Of a DNA stretch of 41,718 nt, positions 9,145 to 16,786 are shown in pieces (position 1 is the stretch's first letter; each line of letters begins with the position of its first letter). The DNA is taken from the NCBI GenBank assembly GCA_947632485.1, contig CANRPJ010000026.1, positions 1-41,718 on the forward strand, in the 5' to 3' direction. A model generated the notes under the pieces. The model was not told the DNA's origin, searched no databases, and saw only the letters and a program-made list of their open reading frames with translations. The position numbers and the translations under genes were made by a program. This stretch comes from an uncultured Muribaculaceae bacterium (GTDB taxonomy: Bacteria; Bacteroidota; Bacteroidia; Bacteroidales; Muribaculaceae).

Positions 9145-9251
9145 AACGCTTGTTATCCCCAAAGCGACAGAAACTGAAATCCGATTGCTAAAAATGAGTG
9201 AACCAGCTTGGTTGACAATTCATTTTATAAGCAGAACAATGAAAAACCAAT

Positions 9252-10694
9252 ATGAGCAAGAGAACCATTTACAGTCGATTTCAGGAAATGGTAGATAAAT
9301 ACCCTGAACTTCCAGCAATAGTAGAAGATGGACGCACGATAAGCTATTCGCAGCTTAATGATATGGTAAATGCCATTCTGGCAAAGTTTTACGACGAGTA
9401 TCCGGCATTTGTGGGTATTGTGATGAGTCATGGCGCTGAACAGATCGCAGCGATGCTTGCTGTGCTGAAAAGCGGTGCAGCCTATGTACCGGCAGAACCA
9501 TTTCTGCCGAAAGACAGGATAGACTATATGATGAAGACGGCGGGAGTTAAGTTGGTCATAACTGATGATTTCTGCGAAAATCTTACTCCTGCGACAAAAG
9601 AATATGAAGACCGCTCTACGCCAGACGGCATAGCTTATATCCTTTATACGTCGGGCACTACGGGAAAGCCGAAAGGAGTGATTCAGGAGAATCATTCGGT
9701 AGTGAATTATTGCGAGGCGTTTGAGGAAGAGATGCACACAGGTCCCGGCGATGTGATGCTCCAGTTTTCGGTATGCTCGTTCGATATCTTTGTAGAAGAA
9801 GTTTTCACTACATTGCTTAATGGCGCTACTCTTGCCATTCCGACTATTGAGGTTCATAACGGCCCGTTGAAAGGACTGATGGACTTCTGCACGCGCCATA
9901 ATGTGACAATAATCGACGGGTTCCCATATCTTATAGCTGATTTGAACAAGAAGCCGGAATTGCTCCCGAAAACAGTGAATCTGATAATCAGCGGCGGCGA
10001 CGTGATCCGTGCAAGCTATATCAGGAATCTGCGTGGTAAAGGAATAAGGATTTACAATACTTATGGTCCTTCGGAAACCTGTGTCTGTTCCAACTATTAC
10101 CGAGTAGACAATGCAGAGCCTCTTGAAGACGGCACATTCTCAATCGGTAAAGCTATAAAGGGAGTTGAGGTGAAAATTCTTGACAAGAACCTTAAAGAGG
10201 TACCTAAAGGCGAGATAGGGGAAATCTGTATCTTTGGTGAAGGGGTGAATCAAGGTTATCTTGGTAATCCTCCTGAACAGGCCAACTTCGTGACTCTCGC
10301 TGACGGCACGCGGTTCTATCGTAGCGGCGATATGGGATATGTGCTGCCTGATGGAAATATGGCGTTTCTGCATCGGCGTGACGAGCAGGTTATGATTCTC
10401 GGAAAGCGCGTGGAGCCTGAAGAGGTAGAGAATGTGCTGAACGATTATCCGGAAGTGGATCGCGGTATAGTGCGTGCCTTCCTCGATGAAGGTGGTCTCC
10501 ATTATCTTGTAGCTTATGTTGTGCCCCGTAAAGGGTTCTCCCTTCACGATGTGCGGGAATACCTGAAATCGAAGCTGACAGACTTTATGGTGCCTGAATT
10601 TTTCGTTGAAGTAAGAGAGCTTCCTCTGACCCATCGCGGGAAAATTGATATGAAATCGCTTCCAAGAGTCTTGAAGGAGGGCAATTATAAGTAA
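9252..10694 (+). CDS. Stand-alone NRPS-type amino-acid adenylation enzyme (AMP-binding)
   Basis: A 480-residue ANL-superfamily ligase that should activate a carboxylate, probably an amino acid, as an acyl-AMP. All core motifs are present: A3 LYTSGTTGKPKG (131-142), A5 YNTYGPSET (268-276), A7 YRSGD (356-360), A8 around RRDEQVMILGKRVEPEEVE (375-393) and A10 HRGKID with Lys464. There is no condensation, carrier or thioesterase domain, and no carrier-protein gene nearby. By hand alignment to GrsA the ten pocket residues are D178, I179, E182, D222, I246, S248, T270, V278, C279 and K464. The two acids at E182 and D222 resemble codes for basic amino acids, which is inference. It lies 18 bases upstream of a GNAT gene, probably in one transcript. 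DltA is an alternative relative but the context does not support it. No TAnnTTTG box was found in front. Confidence 0.85.
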   Translation: MSKRTIYSRFQEMVDKYPELPAIVEDGRTISYSQLNDMVNAILAKFYDEYPAFVGIVMSHGAEQIAAMLAVLKSGAAYVPAEPFLPKDRIDYMMKTAGVKLVITDDFCENLTPATKEYEDRSTPDGIAYILYTSGTTGKPKGVIQENHSVVNYCEAFEEEMHTGPGDVMLQFSVCSFDIFVEEVFTTLLNGATLAIPTIEVHNGPLKGLMDFCTRHNVTIIDGFPYLIADLNKKPELLPKTVNLIISGGDVIRASYIRNLRGKGIRIYNTYGPSETCVCSNYYRVDNAEPLEDGTFSIGKAIKGVEVKILDKNLKEVPKGEIGEICIFGEGVNQGYLGNPPEQANFVTLADGTRFYRSGDMGYVLPDGNMAFLHRRDEQVMILGKRVEPEEVENVLNDYPEVDRGIVRAFLDEGGLHYLVAYVVPRKGFSLHDVREYLKSKLTDFMVPEFFVEVRELPLTHRGKIDMKSLPRVLKEGNYK

Positions 10695-10712
10695 AACTCT
10701 AAACTGCGATAA

Positions 10713-11171
10713 ATGATTTCTGTTAAGGAAATAAAGGATATAGAATTACTGATGCGTTGGCGTGAGGAGGTGATTGAGCATGTGTTCAATCAAAAGCCTG
10801 ATGATCAGTTATTGGTGGCTAACCGTCAGTATTACGAAAAACATATTGCAGATGGCAGTCATCTTGCCTTTATAGCAGAATGTGATGGAGAGGAATGTGG
10901 TTGCGGATCCGTATGCTTTACTGAAGAGCTTCCATCGCCGGATAATCCATCGGGTAGATGCGGTTATCTCATGAACATTTATGTGAGGGAACAATTCAGG
11001 AACCAGGGAATTGCTCATCACATCGTATCGCGCCTGATAGAAGAGGCTAAGGCCGCCGGTTGCGGCAAGATTTATTTGGAAACCACTTCTGACGGAAAGC
11101 CTGTATATTCTTCCTCGGGATTCGAAAATATGCCTGACATGATGAAATATTCCGACTCTAAAGGAAGCTAA
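10713..11171 (+). CDS. GNAT family N-acetyltransferase
   Basis: A 152-residue single-domain GCN5-related acetyltransferase. The acetyl-CoA pyrophosphate-binding motif A is visible as VREQFRNQGIAHHIVSRL, in the usual place after the beta-4 strand YLMNIY, followed by KIYLETTSDGKPVYSSSGF. Such enzymes move an acyl group to an amine; the substrate is unknown. Its start is 18 bases after the adenylation gene and a terminator follows 22 bases after its stop, so the two form a likely two-gene unit. That pairing suggests both act on the same amino acid or its product. Confidence 0.9.
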   Translation: MISVKEIKDIELLMRWREEVIEHVFNQKPDDQLLVANRQYYEKHIADGSHLAFIAECDGEECGCGSVCFTEELPSPDNPSGRCGYLMNIYVREQFRNQGIAHHIVSRLIEEAKAAGCGKIYLETTSDGKPVYSSSGFENMPDMMKYSDSKGS

Positions 11172-11193
11172 AACTCATTTATTCAGATAAATA

Positions 11194-11226
11194 TGAGACC
11201 GAAAATTTCTTCGGTCTCACATTTTT
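11194..11226 (+). terminator. Rho-independent terminator of the adenylation/GNAT unit
   Basis: Stem tgagaccga / tcggtctca (11194-11202 and 11211-11219), extendable by one A-T pair, is followed by CATTTTT. It ends the plus-strand unit ahead of the convergent GH3 gene. Confidence 0.8.
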
Positions 11227-11298
11227 GAGGAAGTCTAAACATTATAGATACAGGATACGAAAGCCTCTTACCAAATTCTTATCTGAATCGATATCATA

Positions 11299-13509
11299 TT
11301 ATTTGAGGGTGAAGGAGGTGGATTTGAGGTTCTTGCTGTCGGAGCCTACCATGAAGGTGAAATCACCCTTCTCCACACGATATTTCATATCATTATCGTA
11401 GAATCCCAACTGCTCGTCGGTAATAGGAAAAGTCACGATGCGGGTCTCTCCCGGTTCCAGTCTTATCTTTTCAAAGCCTTTGAGCTCTTTTATCGGTCGG
11501 GTGATGGAGGCCACTTCATCGCGCACATACAGCTGCACGACCTCTTCGCCTTTACGCTTGCCAGTGTTGGTGACTTCAACTGAAACTGTAGCATATTCAC
11601 CAGGTTTCGTAGAGGCTTCTACCTTGGGATCGGAATAGTCGAAAGTAGTGTAGGAGAGTCCGTAGCCGAAAGGATAGGCAGGCTCAGTAGTAATGTCGCG
11701 GTAGCGGGTGCTCCAGCCTCCGTTAGCAGTCGGACGACCGGTACTTTTGTACTGGTAGTTCAGGGGTATCTGTCCGTTGTGAGCAGGAAATGACATCGGC
11801 AATTTGCCGGAAGGGTTATATTCTCCCCAGAGCACATTGGTTATTGCCGGTCCGGCTTCACTTCCGAGCCACCATGTGCAAAGTATTGCGGGAGCTTCTT
11901 CCTTAACTTGATTGAATATGACCGGGCGACCGCACATCAGCAATACCACTACAGGCTTGCCGGTTTTTACGAGTTCGGCTACGAGGCGCTGCTGCTCATC
12001 GGAAATAGCTATATCTCCCCTTGACGCCATCTCGCCGGTATAAGATGCCCGCTCGCCCATAGCTACGATCACCACATCGGATTCACGGGCCGACGCCAAA
12101 GTCTGGCTAAGATTGGAGATGCGGTTCTGCTCCATATCGTAGCCATCGCTATAGTCAACCGTCAGTCCGCGGTTTATGAGAGCATCATAGAGCGTAACGG
12201 TCTGATCTACATCGGCACAGGTCCATGATCCGCACATATCCCTTTTCGATTTCGAAAGAGCTCCGACGAGAGCCACTTTCTTTACGTCTGGCGAAAGAGG
12301 CAGTATGTTATGGTCGTTTTTGAGGAGCACGATTGAGCGCTCAGCCACATATCTTGCTTCATCGCGCGATTTTTGCGATCCGATTACTTCCCGTTCGCGC
12401 TCTTCATTGCAGTAGCGATAGGGGTCTTCAAAGAGACCAAGCCGATATTTCTGCTCAAGAATACGCCTCACAGCATCGTCTACAATCTTCATTGGCACCT
12501 TACCTTCCTTCACAAGCTCTGCAAGATTGTCGGCGTAGCATTGTGTCGCCATCTCCATATCCAGTCCAGCACTAATAGCCTTCAAGGCAGCATCTCTACT
12601 GTCGGACGCATAGCGGTGGTTCATCAGTTCGCCAACCGATCCCCAGTCGGAGACTACGAATCCTTCAAAACCCCATTGGTTTTTGAGCAGGTCGCGGAGC
12701 AGGAAGGAATTGGCTGTGCAAGGCACATTGTTGAGGTCAGAGAAGGCGCTCATGAAGGTAGCTGCTCCAGCCTCAGCTCCCGCTTTATAGGGCGGCATAT
12801 AGAAATTGGCGAAATGGCTAAGCGACATATCGACCGAATTATAGTCCTTTCCTGCCATCGGAGCGCCATAGCCTCCGAAATGCTTGATGCAGGAGAGAAT
12901 TGTAGCGGTATCAGCGAGATTTTCTCCTTGAAAACCTTTCACACGCGCGGCGGCAACCTTGGCTCCATAATAGGGGTCTTCTCCGGCACCCTCCATTACC
13001 CGGCCCCAGCGCGCGTCCCAGCTGATATCCACCATCGGAGCGAAAGTCCAGTGCAGTCCTGCGGCGGCTGCTTCTCTGGCCGCGCAGCGCGCACTCATCT
13101 CTATGGCATCGAGATCGAAACTGGCTGCTTCTGCAAGAGGAAGAGGGAAACCGGTTGTATAGCCGTGGATCACGTCCATACCGAAAAGCAGCGGTATTTT
13201 CAGTTGCGACTTCATTGCGGCATCCTGAAATTTTCGGGTCTCAGCCACTCCGCACACTCCGAGCAGCGACCCTATCTTCCCTTCGCTTATAAGCGGAGCA
13301 AGACTAACCTGAGTATTGTCAGGGCCGGTGATGTAGCCATCGGGCATCTGGCATAGCTGACCGATCTTCTCTTCAAGGGTCATCTGCTTCATCAGGTTGG
13401 AGATGAAGCGATTCATCTCATTGTCAGGCTTACTGGCGTTTAGCGTTGCGCCAACCGGCTGCGCTACCATTGCAGCGAGGAGGGCAGTAAGAAAGGCTAT
13501 CTTTCTCAT
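11299..13509 (-). CDS. Glycoside hydrolase family 3 beta-glucosidase (BglX-like)
   Basis: A 736-residue exported GH3 enzyme; the family cleaves terminal beta-linked sugars, most often glucose or xylose. A signal peptide ends near residue 21 (PVGA). The (alpha/beta)8 domain holds KHFGGYG (209-215) and the nucleophile in VVSDWGS (Asp288). The second alpha/beta domain contains WWLGSEAG. A fibronectin-III-like domain at the C-terminus (about 640-715) includes the EVTNTGKRKGEEVVQLYV stretch. The domain order matches BglX. It starts 13 bases after the TonB-type receptor gene and is likely co-transcribed with it. There is no SusD-like gene, so this is not a standard polysaccharide utilization locus. 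Substrate is unknown. Confidence 0.94.
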   Translation of the reverse strand: MRKIAFLTALLAAMVAQPVGATLNASKPDNEMNRFISNLMKQMTLEEKIGQLCQMPDGYITGPDNTQVSLAPLISEGKIGSLLGVCGVAETRKFQDAAMKSQLKIPLLFGMDVIHGYTTGFPLPLAEAASFDLDAIEMSARCAAREAAAAGLHWTFAPMVDISWDARWGRVMEGAGEDPYYGAKVAAARVKGFQGENLADTATILSCIKHFGGYGAPMAGKDYNSVDMSLSHFANFYMPPYKAGAEAGAATFMSAFSDLNNVPCTANSFLLRDLLKNQWGFEGFVVSDWGSVGELMNHRYASDSRDAALKAISAGLDMEMATQCYADNLAELVKEGKVPMKIVDDAVRRILEQKYRLGLFEDPYRYCNEEREREVIGSQKSRDEARYVAERSIVLLKNDHNILPLSPDVKKVALVGALSKSKRDMCGSWTCADVDQTVTLYDALINRGLTVDYSDGYDMEQNRISNLSQTLASARESDVVIVAMGERASYTGEMASRGDIAISDEQQRLVAELVKTGKPVVVLLMCGRPVIFNQVKEEAPAILCTWWLGSEAGPAITNVLWGEYNPSGKLPMSFPAHNGQIPLNYQYKSTGRPTANGGWSTRYRDITTEPAYPFGYGLSYTTFDYSDPKVEASTKPGEYATVSVEVTNTGKRKGEEVVQLYVRDEVASITRPIKELKGFEKIRLEPGETRIVTFPITDEQLGFYDNDMKYRVEKGDFTFMVGSDSKNLKSTSFTLK

Positions 13510-13522
13510 AAAGCAAGGTTAT

Positions 13523-15988
13523 TTAGTGGTGATGCTCTTCTCCGTAACCGCCGGTGTCCACGTGGTTATGGCGGCCGTGTTCATGATCGTGGGTTTTTCC
13601 GAATGTGTAGGTCACAGCCAGCCTGAGCGTGCGTCCTCCCGACCATTTGCTGATCGACTGCGTGTAGCCGTTGCCATACAGAATATTCTTCGTCTCTTTT
13701 GAGTTGAAAATATCTTTACACAGAAGAGATATTCCCCATGATCCTATGCTTTTGCGAAGACCGGCTTCTACGTCCCAGTCTGATTCGAGAGAGCCTTGAG
13801 CTGTAATGCGTCGGGAATTGTAGCGCCCTGTAGCCTGGAACGTGATATCCCATGGCAGTCGGATCGATGCCATACAGCGCAAGTCCCATACGAACCGGTT
13901 CTGCTCGGCGCCATAGATGGCATAGAAGCTGTCGTGAAGCGGATAGTCAGTGCTCCAGCCTTTTAGATGGCTGTTATAGAGGTTTACGGTAGTAGTGAGC
14001 GTGAGGCGCTTGAAGAGAGTGTTACGAGCTATGATTTCAACTCCCGCATCTGTCATATTGCCCACGTTGGCGTGACCGTAATACATCGTATTGACTTGAG
14101 GATCAGAAGCCATAGGGGCGAGGAAGCTTACATGGCTTATCATATCGGTGTTTGAGCGCAGATAGCCGGCTACTGAGAGCATATGGCCGCTCCAGTTCCT
14201 GATATAGGTGAGCTCCACGGCATTGCTATATTCAGGCATGATGAGGGGATTACCGAGATGCACTTCCGAAGGATCCGAAATATTCTCAAAGGTGTTGAGC
14301 TGAGGTCCGAATGGACGGCGGATTCTTCTTGAATAGTTAAGTTTCAGCTCGTTATCCTTATGAAATGACCAGCCAAGCGAAGCTGAGGGGAATAAGGCGA
14401 AGTCATTTTTCTTGAAAAGAGGCACGTCGGCATCAGTCTCTCCGTAGCCAAGCGAGCGAGTGCGTATCTGCCATATTTCACCACGTAGGCCAGCAGAGAA
14501 AGTTAGCTGGCTATAGGATCCGGAGAAATTCAGATATAGGGCAGATATGTTAGTGTCATATTTGAATCGGTTGTAAAGGTCATTAAGGGGCTTCTGGTCG
14601 GTCTCGGTCAATCCTCCGGCGTAAGAAGCAGGACTGTCTTCATGATTATAGTTGCCTTTATAGCCGGCCTCCATTCGAAGCCAAGGCACCATCTGATTCG
14701 AATAATCGAGCGATGCCTCCCAATTGCTGATCTTCACATCCTGATGCTGACTTTGCCATACGGTTTCCTCCCGGCCTCCCTGCCATTCTATATCCTCGTG
14801 CGTACGATTGTCGTTAGGCCCCTGCCAGATGTTGTAGCTCACATTCATGTCGATAGAATGCTCAGGCCTGAAAATGTGCTTATAACCGAGCATAATGTTG
14901 GCACCGTGGTTATTGCCCGATTCACGCGAATAGTTTCTGTTTCTGATCCATTGGTCAGGTATGTCGGAAAGGTGAGTAGTGGTAGTATGTCCCCACTTAT
15001 GGCCTACCGTTCCTATGGCGCTGAGATAAAGCGTATTGTTTTCGTCGGGTTTGAAATTGGTGCCCAGACGGAGAAACATGCTGTTCTCATTCTTTTTGTT
15101 ATCGCCATCTGAGTTCAGGTAATATCCCTGGTCATAGTTCCTTCGTGAGGTAGTTCCTCCCGGCTCATGGTGGGTTTTAAGACCTATTCCGGCAAAGGAT
15201 TCGAATTTACCTTCATTATAGTTGGCGTTGAAATTCAGATTTGCGGTGCCACGCGTATCCACATTTGCCTCAGCGCTACCGAAATAGCCGTGGCGATGAT
15301 CTTCCTTCAGGCGGATATTGATTATTCCTGCGGTGCCCTCGGTACTGTGTTTAGATGATGGGTTAGTCATTACCTCAATGCTCTCGATAGTCTCCGCCGG
15401 TATCTGCCGGAGAAACTGAGAGCGGTTATCGGCATTCATTCCCATAGCTTTACCGTTGATCCAGACGAGCACATCTGAGTTACCCCGGAGGGATATATCG
15501 CCATCGCTGTTTACATCGACCGACGGCACAGCGGCAAGAAGCTCCTCGGCCGAAGCACCTGTAGCTGCGATATTTGAGCTAACATTGAAAACCCTCCTCT
15601 CGGTGCTTACTGACAACTGGTTTTTCTGACCCGTAACCACTACTTCCTGAAGCAGCTGAGAGTCTTCTGCGAGCTCTATGCGGCCAAGATTTATTTCGCT
15701 GTCCGCTATGGTAACTTCGCGTTCCTGAGGAATATTACCGACCATGCTGATACGCACTATATATTTCCCGGCAGGAGCATTGGCAATGATAAAATTACCG
15801 TTTTCATCAGTCATGGCGCCGATCTGGAGGGGCGTTCCGGTATCAGCGTTAACCAATGTCACCGTCACGAAGTCGAGCGGCTCGGCAGAGCCTTTCCTGA
15901 ACACTGAACCTTTGATATTACCATCGGCATAAGCGTTTGTGGCAATAAAAAAAGATGTTGCTAAAGATATGGCTATTAAGGCTTTCAT
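13523..15988 (-). CDS. TonB-type outer-membrane beta-barrel receptor with His-rich C-terminal tail
   Basis: An 821-residue outer-membrane protein. A signal peptide ends near ATNAYA (about residue 22) and a carboxypeptidase-regulatory-like beta-sandwich follows (about 25-105). A plug-like region comes next (ELLAAVPSVDVNSDGDISLR, then VWINGKAMG), and then a long barrel with alternating aromatic strands. The barrel ends with LRLAVTYTF, the usual C-terminal beta-signal with a terminal Phe (796). Unusually, 25 residues follow that include eight His (HDHEHGRHNH ... EEHHH), which would protrude into the periplasm and could bind Zn, Ni or Cu. It lies between a Fur-family regulator and a GH3 enzyme and has its own promoter. 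Cargo is unknown; metal chelate uptake is inference from the tail and the neighbour. Confidence 0.88.
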   Translation of the reverse strand: MKALIAISLATSFFIATNAYADGNIKGSVFRKGSAEPLDFVTVTLVNADTGTPLQIGAMTDENGNFIIANAPAGKYIVRISMVGNIPQEREVTIADSEINLGRIELAEDSQLLQEVVVTGQKNQLSVSTERRVFNVSSNIAATGASAEELLAAVPSVDVNSDGDISLRGNSDVLVWINGKAMGMNADNRSQFLRQIPAETIESIEVMTNPSSKHSTEGTAGIINIRLKEDHRHGYFGSAEANVDTRGTANLNFNANYNEGKFESFAGIGLKTHHEPGGTTSRRNYDQGYYLNSDGDNKKNENSMFLRLGTNFKPDENNTLYLSAIGTVGHKWGHTTTTHLSDIPDQWIRNRNYSRESGNNHGANIMLGYKHIFRPEHSIDMNVSYNIWQGPNDNRTHEDIEWQGGREETVWQSQHQDVKISNWEASLDYSNQMVPWLRMEAGYKGNYNHEDSPASYAGGLTETDQKPLNDLYNRFKYDTNISALYLNFSGSYSQLTFSAGLRGEIWQIRTRSLGYGETDADVPLFKKNDFALFPSASLGWSFHKDNELKLNYSRRIRRPFGPQLNTFENISDPSEVHLGNPLIMPEYSNAVELTYIRNWSGHMLSVAGYLRSNTDMISHVSFLAPMASDPQVNTMYYGHANVGNMTDAGVEIIARNTLFKRLTLTTTVNLYNSHLKGWSTDYPLHDSFYAIYGAEQNRFVWDLRCMASIRLPWDITFQATGRYNSRRITAQGSLESDWDVEAGLRKSIGSWGISLLCKDIFNSKETKNILYGNGYTQSISKWSGGRTLRLAVTYTFGKTHDHEHGRHNHVDTGGYGEEHHH

Positions 15989-16021
15989 GTATCTGCGCTT
16001 TAATTTGCTTTTTTAGTCTCA

Positions 16022-16029
16022 CAAAGTTA
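16022..16029 (-). promoter_or_regulatory. -7 box of the TonB-type receptor gene
   Basis: TAACTTTG on the minus strand, 33 bases before the ATG at 15988. A GTTTGC lies 13 bases upstream of the box, closer than the usual -33 spacing, and forms part of the palindrome at 16042-16056. Confidence 0.7.
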
Positions 16030-16041
16030 CGCAGCAGAAAA

Positions 16042-16056
16042 TGCAAACGGTTTACA
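16042..16056. promoter_or_regulatory. Candidate operator palindrome over the receptor promoter
   Basis: TGCAAACGGTTTACA is a 15-base inverted repeat with one mismatched pair and a central G. It covers the -33 region of the receptor promoter. Its position and the upstream Fur-family gene make it a candidate repressor site, but it does not match the classical E. coli Fur or Zur boxes. Confidence 0.4.
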
Positions 16057-16099
16057 AAAACGCTTCCGCCCTTTGTCTCACCTGATTCTGTTTTAACTA

Positions 16100-16555
16100 T
16101 CAGCTTGCAGTATTATCGTCAGAATCAGCTTTTAAGCTACACTTCGGGCATAGACCCTTTATCATATAATTAATAGAGTGGGGGCTGAAACCTTCGGGAA
16201 CATCAATTATTGGCACTTGCGCAGTGGTGATGCAATAGGTCTCCTTGCAATGCTCGCAGTAGAAATGAGCGTGTTGGTCAGATATACTGTGTTTATTACC
16301 GCTGTTGCAAAGCTCGTATTTTAGAGACCGGCTGCCGTCTTCTATCACATGAACCACATCTTTCTCCGCAAAAAGCTCCAGAACCCTGAAAATACTGGCC
16401 TTGTCCATTGAGAAGCCCAGAAGAATTTCCAAAGAAGCAAGATTTACGGGGCGGGAAGCTTTCATCAGCTCCCTGATTACAAGAATTCGATTTGCAGTAG
16501 GTTTTATCCCCCTGCTAATCAGTATGGTTTCGATCTCTTCGGTATGCGTGTTCAT
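16100..16555 (-). CDS. Fur-family transcriptional regulator
   Basis: A 151-residue metal-responsive repressor of the Fur/Zur/PerR family. The N-terminal winged helix includes GIKPTANRILVIREL (16-30) and the recognition region KASIFRVLELF. The C-terminal dimerisation domain has HAHFYC (95-100) and two CxxC pairs, C100-x2-C103 and C136-x2-C139, that form the structural zinc site. Which metal or peroxide it senses cannot be decided; the receptor with a His-rich tail immediately downstream hints at zinc or iron control. It ends 111 bases before the receptor gene on the same strand. The start codon is seven bases from the -7 box. Confidence 0.93.
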   Translation of the reverse strand: MNTHTEEIETILISRGIKPTANRILVIRELMKASRPVNLASLEILLGFSMDKASIFRVLELFAEKDVVHVIEDGSRSLKYELCNSGNKHSISDQHAHFYCEHCKETYCITTAQVPIIDVPEGFSPHSINYMIKGLCPKCSLKADSDDNTAS

Positions 16556-16562
16556 CTCATTG

Positions 16563-16570
16563 CAAAGTTA
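16563..16570 (-). promoter_or_regulatory. -7 box of the fur-family gene
   Basis: TAACTTTG on the minus strand with only seven bases (CAATGAG) before the ATG, predicting a leader of a few bases. A GTTTGC sits 13 bases upstream of the box, the same arrangement as at the receptor promoter. Confidence 0.7.
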
Positions 16571-16663
16571 CACATTTTCTTTAGCAAACTAAGTGAAAAT
16601 CTTATTTACCTGATAAATTATGAGATAGAATGCGAAAGAGAATCAGAAATATTTTAAAAAAGA

Positions 16664-16694
16664 TTTGTATATTGAAAATAATATGGTAATTTTG
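16664..16694 (+). promoter_or_regulatory. Promoter of the ilvD-ilvB-ilvN-ilvC operon
   Basis: TTTG (16664-16667), 19 bases, then TAATTTTG (16687-16694), a full match to the Bacteroidetes consensus. The leader to the ilvD ATG at 16787 is about 85 bases. I saw no branched-chain-codon-rich leader peptide and no terminator hairpin in it, so attenuation is not supported. Confidence 0.8.
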
Positions 16695-16786
16695 CCCGCA
16701 ATAATGGTAAAGTGATTGGGATTAGCTTGTTACTGTATAGGGTTATATAGCCGGTATCAGGTAGAGCGAGTTCCCGTTTGAGTAAT

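Noticed and set aside
9212..9231. TTGACA followed by TATAAG upstream of the adenylation gene
   Set aside because: The spacing is only eight bases, and this phylum does not use the E. coli-type -35/-10 pair.
12373..13356. Open frame of 327 codons on the plus strand inside the GH3 gene
   Set aside because: Antisense to the catalytic domain; composition is typical of shadow frames.
16695..16786. Possible attenuator or riboswitch in the ilv leader
   Set aside because: The only short frame is three codons (MVK) after ATGGTAAAG; no Ile/Val/Leu-rich peptide, terminator hairpin or T-box-like pattern was seen.
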